A stretch of DNA of 64,000 bases, taken from positions 86,200,627-86,264,626 of the forward strand of contig JBANSL010000004.1 in NCBI GenBank assembly GCA_037127255.1, given 5' to 3'. Below are positions 10,196 through 18,482 of this stretch, piece by piece. Below the pieces are notes generated by a model, which saw nothing but the letters and a program-made list of their open reading frames with translations, did not search any database and was not told the origin of the DNA. Each line of letters starts with the position of its first letter. Position 1 is the first letter of the stretch. The translations under genes and the position numbers were made by a program. This DNA is from Persicaria tinctoria (lineage: Eukaryota; Streptophyta; Magnoliopsida; Caryophyllales; Polygonaceae).

Positions 10196-11107
10196 CTTCG
10201 GAACTTACGATAGCTTGAGAGGTTCACCTGTGTTTAATTGTGAGAGTAAAAAAAAGAGGAGGAGGAGATATGAGTGGGGAGGGATGAGAGAGAGCAGGAA
10301 GAGAGGTGCCATGTTGTTATTATCTTGTATGAATGGTGGGTAACGACTGCCTCATCCTTACTTGCTCCCTCTCTTTTTCTTTTTCTTTTTTTTTTCCCAG
10401 CAAATGGAATATCGTCTATCGCTACATCTATCTATCGTGAAGTTGGCGATCTCACTGTCCACAGGTAATTCCTGATGTATCACTGGTCGATGGTGTTCGA
10501 CTTCGTTCTTAGTTTACATTTTCAACTTGCTTGATTTGAGTTTGCTTATATTTGTCCAGCGTGTTGCTTGTTTAATTGCGTCTTTTTCTAAATTTGTTTT
10601 AATTGTATATTCGATTAGAGAAGAAACAAGTTTATCGATCACTACTTAAAATCAAAATTAAATAATATAGTGGATAGTTTGAATTCGAATATTTTTTAAA
10701 AAAAATAGGTTATTAGCTAGAGAAGAAACAAGTGTTTTATAGTGTCATATACGAATGTCGAAAATATATATGTTACTATCATATGGTGTTCAACATTTAG
10801 TATCATTTTCAATTGATAAGTTACAAGTCTAGATAAAGGAGGTAGGTCTTTCATCGAAATCTTATTAAATATCAGTGAATTGACTCAATGGAGTTATGGT
10901 GCGAGTTTAAGGAATATGCTCATTAATAGGTACGACTATACGAGATCTACGAGTGACCAATAGGTCACGAGTTCGAATCGTTCCTCCCCCAATATTGTAA
11001 TGGCCTAAGTTACTACATTTGGAAAAAAAAGTTATTATTCCATTTACAACATTTATGATATATATATCAATTCAATGAGAGATATGTGATGCTGAAAACC
11101 AACAAAC
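10196..11107. other. Promoter side of the H-protein gene, then AT-rich intergenic
   Basis: The first 250 bases are purine-rich on the plus strand (AGGAGGAGGAG near 10256) and then pyrimidine-rich (10360-10400), and should carry the H-protein promoter on the minus strand. Around 10895-11015 there is TCACGAGTTCGAATCG, a Pol III B-box-like word in a possible SINE, but I could not fix an A box or ends. No ORF is supported. Confidence 0.4.
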
Positions 11108-12214
11108 ACTTTATCCGAGTTAAGAAAAATAACCCGAACAATATTCCACAAATTTTAGAGAGAGGGTCTGTCTAGCTAGAATCCGGCCCCAAACCCCATC
11201 ACCACACCCATCGCACCACTGCCACCGCACCACCGCTGCCACTTCTCAGGCCACCACCGTCAACCGTGCCACCCCCCTTTCTTAACCCAATCGGCTAGAT
11301 CCTCGGGCGTTTCGGGCCACCCTTCCTCCGTTTCGGCCGGCTGTGGTGTTTTTCCCCTCGGCGACTCGAGGCCGCCGCTGGCTTTTTTCGCCCGGCGTCG
11401 CCTCCTCTTCGACCTTCGATGGTTGGGCCGTGGTGTGTGTCGGCCGGTGCTTGGATGTCGGCTATGGTCCGACTGTCCTCTCCGGTGTCGACGCGGCCGC
11501 CCCTCCTCCGGCCATGACGAGATCCCCCTGCTCCTCCTTGGTCCTTGGGGCCCAAGCTTCGGGTCCTTTGGGCCCAAGTTTGGTTCCTCCGGGCCCAAGG
11601 CTTCGGGTCCTTCGGGCCCAAGGCTTCGGGTTAAAAAAATAAATAAAATAATAATAATAATAATAATAATAAAACCCAAAAGGGTTGAAACCTTCCCGAA
11701 AGGGCCTAAATCCCGAAAGGGCTTGAAAATCCCGTTAGGGTTGAATAAATTCTCTTTCGTATGAAAGGGAATAAAGGTGCGGGGCTTCAAGGTTGGTTCT
11801 TGGTTGACATCCTTATTGCTTGGTGTTCCTCTTCCGTGTTGAAGCTCTGGCAACCGGTGTCAGGATTGGCTGGGGTCGTGGTGGTGTGTATCGAGGCGAC
11901 TCCGCGATAGGCTATTTCCTTGGAGGATCGTCTTTACTGCCCACAGGACTGGCTCCTGATTTACCGCTGGCCAACGGTGTCGCCGCCTGGGGATGCTTGG
12001 CACCGGATTTTAGTCTACGTTGTCTCCAGCGTGTACGGGTTTGGCTCGCTTGCTCGTCCGGGATTATGCCTCCCTCTTTGTAGTTGTTGCACCTTTTTAT
12101 ATATGTATAGACGGTTTCACCGTCTGCCGACTTCGTCGGCCTCTCGAGTTGTCAGGTATGCCTGGCTCTCGAATCATTTCCTAATCAAAAAAAAAAAAAA
12201 ACTTTATCAGAGTT
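11108..12214 (+). mobile_element. Non-autonomous poly(A) retroposon with target-site duplication
   Basis: The 14 bp repeat ACTTTATCCGAGTT at 11108-11121 recurs with one mismatch at 12201-12214, immediately after a poly(A) tract at 12187-12200. This marks a target-primed reverse-transcription insertion of about 1.08 kb (11122-12200). The body is far more GC-rich than its surroundings, with CCG/CACC-rich sequence on the left. It contains no reverse transcriptase and its open frames have no recognisable protein. Just before the tail lies the hairpin GCCGAC-TTC-GTCGGC (12126-12140), followed by a second potential stem TCGAG...CTCGA. The same 3' end occurs in the 530 bp insertion at 32890-33419. 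Confidence 0.8.
11540..11635 (+). repeat. Tandem GGGCCCAAG / CTTCGGGTCC repeats inside the retroposon
   Basis: About four copies of a 23-24 bp unit made of TTGGGCCCAAG-like and CTTCGGGTCC-like halves follow each other, then an ATAATAATA run at 11645-11670. GGGCCC palindromes recur in each unit. On the minus strand the unit encodes the LGP-rich peptide seen in a long spurious frame. Confidence 0.75.
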
Positions 12215-12489
12215 GGGCTCGGATAAAAGTGTTTGTTTCAGGCCCTTAAAGGAAAGAAAGTGCATTAGACGGTTTAGACCTCAAACATTTCGGCCCATTA
12301 TGTTAGGTACCCTCCATTTTTTGGGTGCTCATTTCCCTGTCGATTGCTTAGAAGTTGGAACTAACCATTTGTATTACATGGAGACTATGGAGTAAAAAAT
12401 AGGAAAATTTTATAGGATAACCCACACATTTTACCAAATTTCGTGTAGCATATATATATATTACTAGTTTTTTCGAAACTTTTGATTCT

Positions 12490-13098
12490 TTTTTCTTTTC
12501 TTTTTTATAAGATAAAGATTTGGATGAGGTCAGGCCCTGCTGGACCACCATCCAATGACATCCTTGCGAATAAGTACATGCAGAGCAGGATCAACGAGGA
12601 GGTCATGCGTGGACGTTGTGTGGTTTAGATGCGCGATCCTGTCGGCGGTCGAGTTGACCTCCCGAAAGACATGGCCGAAAATTGCACCATAGCAAAGTGT
12701 TTGAGTAGGAGAAGGGTGTCAGAAATCAGCATCTCGATCTCCCACGGGCAGCACCACAGGCCTCGTAAACAATTGATGACGGTCAGGCTGTCGCCTTCAA
12801 TCATGATGTTCGGAAGCCGGAGCTCATTTACCTTGGCGATGCCTCCTCTGATCGCCATAGCCTCTGCAGCTAATGTTGAGACGTGTCCACATTTGAAGCC
12901 GCCACACTCGATGACTGCCTCATTATGGTCCCTAATAATGAAACCTGCAGAAGCTTCACCCGAAGATAGTTTGGATCCATCAAAATTAATTTTGAAAGAT
13001 CCCTCGTCTGGTTTGCTCCATCTCAAATTTTTTCTTCTCCGTAGTTGAGTTGTCCAAGTTTTTTGGTGTTGGTATGTGGCCTCTTCTTCAAAAGTCAA
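12490..13098 (-). mobile_element. LINE 3' remnant: RNase H domain with a frameshift
   Basis: On the minus strand, 13098 down to about 12640 encodes the RNase H domain found at the end of plant L1-type LINE ORF2. It shows LRWSKPDEGSFKINFDGS (first catalytic Asp), AGFIIRD, AAEAMAIRGGI (Glu) and IMIEGDSLTVINCL (Asp). Near 12660 the frame slips, and the homologous continuation with VFREVNSTADRIAHLNHT lies in another frame, running to about 12535. A short A/G-rich tail near 12480-12510 may be the old poly(A). Reverse transcriptase is absent, so this is a 5'-truncated, decayed copy, probably not a host gene. Confidence 0.8.
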
Positions 13099-13129
13099 TT
13101 TAGAGGCAACCTAAATCTGTATTTGTTGT

Positions 13130-13919
13130 TTGGTATAATTCTCCATAGTATGGATGCTCGGCCTTCTCTCTAGAAAATTTTCCATCTTATTAATTAGTAC
13201 AACCATCTTATTAGCAATGGATATCAAACATTTTACTAACTTATACACATTTTAATTTAATATATTTTAACACACGTAATTTATCAACTTCAACTATCAG
13301 CTTCAACTATCTCGTTAAATATGTTTATCAAAGAGAGAAACCCAAATTCTAGAGAGAAGGCATGCTCGACCCTCTCTCTAGAAATTTTGCCTCAAAGGTA
13401 TAAATAAAAATAGGGAAATTTACAGAAATCACCCGTTAAAGATAGTCTTTTACACTTAACCATCCGCTCAAAATAAAATTACATAAAATCAAATCCCCAC
13501 CAGGCCACCTTGCACTTATTTTCATTAGAATTCCATTAAATATAGTATATTTTAATAAATGTGGAAAATATTAAATAATTTTATTTAAAAAGTCAAACAA
13601 ACTTTAATAAAGATGTATTTAATAAAAATACTTTTAAGCTAGGAAAAATATTATTTTATATTTTTAGTAATATTGTAGGTGTTTACAACTAGGAAAGAAA
13701 ACGAGAAATTAATTATTAGTATAAAAAATATTATTAAATTTAAACAATGCTAATGATTTATAAACTTATTTTAATTTTGATTAAAAAGAAGTCTACAAAA
13801 TTTATAACCATGTCTTAAAAGCCACATTGTCTTACATCTTATTCTAGCTATTCCCCATTTTATTTGATTTTAAATTGGATTGTAAAGCCACCATGTCTTA
13901 CATCTTATTCTAGATGACT
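13130..13919. other. AT-rich intergenic with a 35 bp direct repeat
   Basis: No gene is seen. Two near-identical segments containing TGTCTTACATCTTATTCTAG, each preceded by AAAGCCAC, lie at about 13817-13851 and 13882-13916, just before the LINE. They are longer than a usual LINE target duplication and are not repeated after the LINE tail. Confidence 0.5.
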
Positions 13920-13943
13920 TTTATTACAAGTTGAAGTCTGGAA

Positions 13944-16493
13944 ATGGAAGCCGAAAACCCAAAACCTAAGAAAAACAACGCGCCTGCGCGTGTGCCCCTT
14001 TCCTCCCACAAACCCAACCCTGAAAACTCTAGATCGAAAAATCGATTGAACACTTCGACCCATCTTCCTGCAAATTTCTCTGTGAATCCAAGATCTAAGC
14101 TTCTCAAAAATCCAAAGAAGAGTTGTCCAATCAATCCCAAATCTTTCTACTTCTGGATTTGGCACAAACTATGGAAACCTCAGAGTGCGGGGGTATGGGG
14201 GTTTGGCCGTCCTCTCTCTGGCTCGTCCCTCTCTCCATCGCTTCAAGGGCTTACTTCGGCCATCATGATTGCTACCAACCACTCCCTTCACTGGATCTGG
14301 CACAGACTTGGGAAATCTCCTCTTGCGGGGGCTTGGATTTGGCTTTGGGTTCTCGTCGGCTCTTCCCTCTCTCCATCGCTTCGGGGGCGTCACTTCTCGG
14401 GCTATCTTGGCTCCCCCCTCAAAGATCTGGAGCGATTGGACGTTGCTTTTACTTGGCTTGACTCTCTCAGTTGGAACGGATTTGGCCTTGCAAATTGGGG
14501 CTCTGGTCAGCGTCTTTCCAATCATCACTCTCTGGATTGCTTCTTTTCTCTCTTTGATGTCTTCGGCTTAGACAGGTATGACTCTACCCTTGTCTCTACT
14601 CTTACATCTCTCCAATCCAATTTTAAATTGTTTGCAAGGATTGAATTTCTGAACCTTTGGTGGCACTTTCTCTGGCTCTATTTAAACCCTTGTGATTCTC
14701 AATTAAATGTATCTCTTCTACCTACCTTTCTGTTTCTTATTGTTGCTGCTTTTCATCAATCTTCCTGTCTCTCTGGGTTCTATCGTTACCTTTTCTATTT
14801 GTGTTTTGTTTTTACTATGGAACCAAACCACCTTGGAAAAGGGAAGGGGATTCTCACTGAGGATCCACCGACACCCAAAAAACCCAAAACCAAAGGGAAG
14901 GGAATCCTCTCTGAGGATTCACCGACACCCAAAAAACCCAACAAAAAAACAAAACTACCCAAGCCACTGAGAAGTGACAAAGGTAAGGAAAAACTTGATT
15001 TCAACTCCGTTTTTACCCAGCTCCAGCAATACCATCCCCAATACCGATTCTCCACAAATGCCAGGCTCTATGGGAGAGCTTTTGGTGCTCCCATAGATTT
15101 CAAAAAACTGGAATCCAAGCTAAATTTTGACTGGAAGGGGATTTTTGGAGATCTGCAGATTGTTGAGCTACCTAACCATTGGTTTGAGGTGAGATTTATT
15201 GATCCAAATGATTTAATTATGGTATGGGAAACCAGACCTTTTCATGTTTATGGCCAACTGATCATTCTTAGGATCTGGTATGATGCTTTTGATCCTACTT
15301 CTGAAAATACCTCTGCCTTAGATATGTGGGTTAGGATCACTTCTATCCCTGAAGCCTACAAAAAACCTGGTGCACTGGCTCTTATCATAGAAAAAAACAC
15401 GTTTGGCACTTATATTAAGCATGATCCCACAGTTGATCCTAGTGCTAGGTATGCAAGAATCTGCATCAACCTTGATCTAGCCCTTTCTATGTCAAACACT
15501 ATTCTGATTCCTGTTAATAAAGATGAGGTTTCTGCCCACATCATCTGGTTTGAGGAGTTTCCAGAAGGTTGTGGAAACTGTGGTGGTCAAGACCATATTT
15601 TTAACCAGTGTCAAAACTTCATACCCAAACCCAAAAAAATTCAAGTCACCATAAAAAAACCTTACAACATGATCCCTAAACCTAGCTTGGGGGAGGGCTG
15701 GGCTACTATGGGAAAGAAAGGGAAAATTCTTAAGATCCCTAATCCTATCCATTCCTTTGGGAATAAGCCCTATCTCACTGCTAGGGGTGGGGTGGCCATT
15801 GCATTTGAGGCTCTATCTAATTCCTCCAACTCCTCAATTGGCTCTAAATCAACCTCTGACCACACCACTGTCCCTGACACCTATCCTACACCACTACCTC
15901 CTGATGGTGTGCTAGCTGCTACTGAAAACTTGACTCCTAGCCCCCTCCCTCCCTTTGCTGGCATCACTGGTAACCCTGCAGGTTGGGTTCCTGTTGCTGG
16001 TTTCAGTGGTGCCCAGGGGGGAGGTAGTTTGGCTGGTCCTTCTTCTGTAACCATTCCCTCTACTGAAAACACCCACTGCACTGAGACCCTGTTGATTTCA
16101 GACACTGGCAACACCATCACCTCTAATGATGATCCCATGGAGCTTGCTTACCCACTCCCTAACCCAGAGCTGTTCAATGAGGTGGGAGTTGAAGTGGAAT
16201 CTGAGACACTTCCTTGTCTCCTCTATGACTTTGATGAGGATGATATGCTGGGTGGTGATTATGATGAGGGTTGTTACTTACTTGAGGAACCTGTGACTGA
16301 TAATCAGATTGATATTATCTCTGAACCCTCTTTCCACTCTCTACAATCAAACACATCCTTGATGAGGATGCTGTCCACCTCTGAAAATCCACTGAAGGAC
16401 TCTTCCACTTCTGGCTCTCTCAAAAGGAAAGCTGTGGGTGGGGAAGATGACACAGCAAGCTCCAATATGAAGAGGGGCAACAACAAGAAGTAA
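13944..16493 (+). CDS. LINE ORF1: DUF4283/zinc-knuckle nucleic-acid-binding protein
   Basis: The frame is open for 849 codons. The conventional ORF1 start is probably the ATG at 14817 (559 residues), because the first 291 codons overlay the repeated 5' region and encode Trp- and Leu-rich sequence unlike a known ORF1. From 14817 there are two copies of an 18-residue basic repeat (KGKGILTEDPPTPKKPK and KGILSEDSPTPKKPNKK). A DUF4283-like region follows (YRFSTNARLYGRAFG to about AHIIWFEEFP), then a CCHC knuckle CGNCGGQDHIFNQC at 15570-15611 and a Ser/Pro/acidic tail ending SNMKRGNNKK. The family coats element RNA as a chaperone in the ribonucleoprotein. Confidence 0.85.
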   Translation: MEAENPKPKKNNAPARVPLSSHKPNPENSRSKNRLNTSTHLPANFSVNPRSKLLKNPKKSCPINPKSFYFWIWHKLWKPQSAGVWGFGRPLSGSSLSPSLQGLTSAIMIATNHSLHWIWHRLGKSPLAGAWIWLWVLVGSSLSPSLRGRHFSGYLGSPLKDLERLDVAFTWLDSLSWNGFGLANWGSGQRLSNHHSLDCFFSLFDVFGLDRYDSTLVSTLTSLQSNFKLFARIEFLNLWWHFLWLYLNPCDSQLNVSLLPTFLFLIVAAFHQSSCLSGFYRYLFYLCFVFTMEPNHLGKGKGILTEDPPTPKKPKTKGKGILSEDSPTPKKPNKKTKLPKPLRSDKGKEKLDFNSVFTQLQQYHPQYRFSTNARLYGRAFGAPIDFKKLESKLNFDWKGIFGDLQIVELPNHWFEVRFIDPNDLIMVWETRPFHVYGQLIILRIWYDAFDPTSENTSALDMWVRITSIPEAYKKPGALALIIEKNTFGTYIKHDPTVDPSARYARICINLDLALSMSNTILIPVNKDEVSAHIIWFEEFPEGCGNCGGQDHIFNQCQNFIPKPKKIQVTIKKPYNMIPKPSLGEGWATMGKKGKILKIPNPIHSFGNKPYLTARGGVAIAFEALSNSSNSSIGSKSTSDHTTVPDTYPTPLPPDGVLAATENLTPSPLPPFAGITGNPAGWVPVAGFSGAQGGGSLAGPSSVTIPSTENTHCTETLLISDTGNTITSNDDPMELAYPLPNPELFNEVGVEVESETLPCLLYDFDEDDMLGGDYDEGCYLLEEPVTDNQIDIISEPSFHSLQSNTSLMRMLSTSENPLKDSSTSGSLKRKAVGGEDDTASSNMKRGNNKK
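14150..14400 (+). repeat. Two monomer-like repeats in the LINE 5' region
   Basis: Two diverged copies of a roughly 140 bp unit lie in tandem. The first starts CTGGATTTGGCACAAACT near 14152, the second CTGGATCTGGCACAGACT near 14292. Both continue through a GCGGGGG motif and then CCCTCTCTCCATCGCTTC (14227 and 14367 regions). Tandem 5' monomers act as promoters in some mammalian L1 families; that role here is inference. Confidence 0.65.
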
Positions 16494-16527
16494 TTCTATC
16501 AATATCAAGATTTTTCCAAGCAATGGG

Positions 16528-17289
16528 ATGATCTGGCCTTGCCCATGGGCTGTTTGTGATGACTGCTACCCTTCCCCATCACATTTTGAAATAACACAAG
16601 AACTTGCTACAAAAAAATCCTTCCCCATTTTTTGGCTAAATCTTGAATGCTATGTTCTCCAGTTTGCTATCCTATGGTTTTATTACTTTGGTAACATCTG
16701 TATTATGGGCTCGAAATTTTCTGGAATATCCACATGTATTATAACTCGCCCTATTAATGAAATCTGGTTTTTTGTACTTTTGATGGATTGCTGGACATAT
16801 GGTACCTACTTATCTCCAACTGAAATTTCACCTTTGCACTGGCATACCCTAATAGTGGTGTGCCATTGTATTTGGATTAAAAACTTCTTCCTTAAAACTC
16901 ATGGAAAAACTACTAAAATTCATGAAGTTAAACCTGATCTGGCCTTAATAGAAAACCATGACTCTTTTAAACATACCATTTACTCTATAGAAAAATACCT
17001 CCTTACAATACAGATGATGCATGTTTCAGTTGGATTCTCCTACTTAGCTGCTGTTATTGTTACTTTACTTAATACTAAAAGATATACATTTCCAATACTG
17101 CCTAAATGTCTACTATACTACTGCTATACTACTTACCACAGATTTAGGAGCTTTACAAGTCTATCAAAATTTGCTCAATACCTGATTAACCAAAATGTTA
17201 TAGTTCTTAAGTTCAAAAAAATTAAAAAAATTAAACATTTAATTAGCTCAACTCAGTTGGGTATTCTTTCACTATTGTCTTATGCCTGA
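16528..17289 (+). CDS. Extra LINE open frame A, 253 aa, unknown
   Basis: This frame starts 35 bases after the ORF1 stop and runs 253 codons without a stop, unlikely by chance in AT-rich DNA. The product is rich in aromatic and hydrophobic residues with possible membrane-like stretches (for example VLQFAILWFYYFGNICIM). I recognise no domain. Its last third contains a motif LLYYCYTTYHRF followed by a Lys-rich stretch LKFKKIKKIK, which recurs in altered form in the next frame. Its stop overlaps the ATG of that frame (ATGCCTGA at 17282-17289). It could be real element protein, decayed sequence from an inserted element, or stop-poor noncoding sequence. Confidence 0.4.
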   Translation: MIWPCPWAVCDDCYPSPSHFEITQELATKKSFPIFWLNLECYVLQFAILWFYYFGNICIMGSKFSGISTCIITRPINEIWFFVLLMDCWTYGTYLSPTEISPLHWHTLIVVCHCIWIKNFFLKTHGKTTKIHEVKPDLALIENHDSFKHTIYSIEKYLLTIQMMHVSVGFSYLAAVIVTLLNTKRYTFPILPKCLLYYCYTTYHRFRSFTSLSKFAQYLINQNVIVLKFKKIKKIKHLISSTQLGILSLLSYA

Positions 17290-17551
17290 TGTGCTGATGT
17301 TTGGTTTTCTGAGTCCCTCTGGCTTGTTGGTATTGATTGACACCACCATCAACACTAATGAAAATACTCATCCAAGCCTCTCTACTTGGCTACTATATTA
17401 CTGCTACACTAATCATCTTAGCTTTTGGGAAGCTGCTAGTTTATTAACTCCTAATCAATACTTGTTTAACCTGAAAGATACAGCCCTCAAGTTAAAAAGA
17501 AAGGAAAACCTAGCACCTATACGTTTGGTAATCACTTACTGGGGGACATAA
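17282..17551 (+). CDS. Extra LINE open frame B, 89 aa, unknown
   Basis: This frame starts inside the end of frame A with an 8 base overlap and is in a different register. It carries WLLYYCYTNHLSF and a Lys-rich LKLKRKENL, mirroring frame A about 280 bases upstream (CTACTATACTACTGCTA at 17110 against CTACTATATTACTGCTA at 17390). The two frames therefore appear to be halves of a diverged tandem duplication whose spacing is not a multiple of three. No known domain is recognised. Confidence 0.35.
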   Translation: MPDVLMFGFLSPSGLLVLIDTTINTNENTHPSLSTWLLYYCYTNHLSFWEAASLLTPNQYLFNLKDTALKLKRKENLAPIRLVITYWGT

Positions 17552-17591
17552 TTTTTTCAAGAACTTTGATCAGGTTTATGAATCAAACATT

Positions 17592-18482
17592 ATGACTAAC
17601 TACCAAATACATAAAATGCTTTACTGCAGCATACAAAACTGTGAACTTGTTACTAATACTGCTCGAGGGAACTTCTCTCTCGAGCAAAATTTGTGTATCC
17701 AGCACATACAGATTCTCAACAGGACAACCTGGGAGACAACTATGGACAGAAGCATATATTGGACACAAGGTATCCAAGACTTCAACTACAACAAAACAGA
17801 TCCAAGTATGGGAAGCAGCTACAATCAAGATGTCAAGGGATTCTCCTCCTTTTCATCAACACACCATAACTCAAATTTTAAGGGCCTATGGAAGGTTTGC
17901 AGTTGCTTAAGTTTTTTTTCTCTTCCATGGAACTGTACATGTACCTTGTATATATATTGCCCCCTAAGGAGTGCTTGTCTGACATTTATGCTCTTCACAT
18001 TTCTTCCCAAACATACCAACTTGAAACTTTGGGCAGCTTTATTTTATCTAGTTTGGAAACTTATTCAAAGCACTAAATTGCACTATATGTATTATATAGT
18101 TTTACTCTATGCTTTGCACATGTTTTTACCCTTGTGCATGGAAAGCACCATATGTATTTACTCACACCACATGCAGCCGGCTGCTTCATGGATTATCTGT
18201 CATACTATTCTAAAACAAAACTTAGAAATTACCACTAACTATATGCGAAAACCAAAATCATATCTTTTAATAAACCATGCACTAGAATTTGAAACTCTTC
18301 AAAAATATGATTCTATTTCAAACATAAAATTTGACTATTTGACTATTATTATGAACCATGAAATCACTAAAAATGATAACTCTAAAATCAAAACTTACAC
18401 AACCCACCCCAATTATCATGAACACTTCAAGTATGGTCCTAACTCTCTAAGGTACCCAAAACCCCCAAATCGTTATTTATGA
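17592..18482 (+). CDS. Extra LINE open frame C, 296 aa, unknown, overlapping the ORF2 start
   Basis: A 296-codon frame starting 40 bases after frame B ends exactly at ORF2 with the stop/start overlap ATGA (18479-18482). The product contains Cys-, Trp- and Tyr-rich hydrophobic stretches in the middle (for example LWKVCSCLSFFSLPWNCTC) and a polar C-terminus. No domain is recognised. The ATGA junction is the arrangement used for termination-reinitiation coupling, and could let ribosomes that finish this frame start ORF2. A chance open frame cannot be excluded. Confidence 0.4.
   Translation: MTNYQIHKMLYCSIQNCELVTNTARGNFSLEQNLCIQHIQILNRTTWETTMDRSIYWTQGIQDFNYNKTDPSMGSSYNQDVKGFSSFSSTHHNSNFKGLWKVCSCLSFFSLPWNCTCTLYIYCPLRSACLTFMLFTFLPKHTNLKLWAALFYLVWKLIQSTKLHYMYYIVLLYALHMFLPLCMESTICIYSHHMQPAASWIICHTILKQNLEITTNYMRKPKSYLLINHALEFETLQKYDSISNIKFDYLTIIMNHEITKNDNSKIKTYTTHPNYHEHFKYGPNSLRYPKPPNRYL

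Noticed and set aside
11260..11853. 197-codon minus-strand frame with LGP-rich and Arg-rich stretches
   Set aside because: It overlays the GGGCCCAAG tandem repeats and GC-rich body of a retroposon. It has no recognisable domain and is explained by repeat composition.
13812..13916. The 35 bp direct repeat as the LINE target-site duplication
   Set aside because: Both copies lie upstream of the LINE and neither is found after the A-rich tail at 22687.
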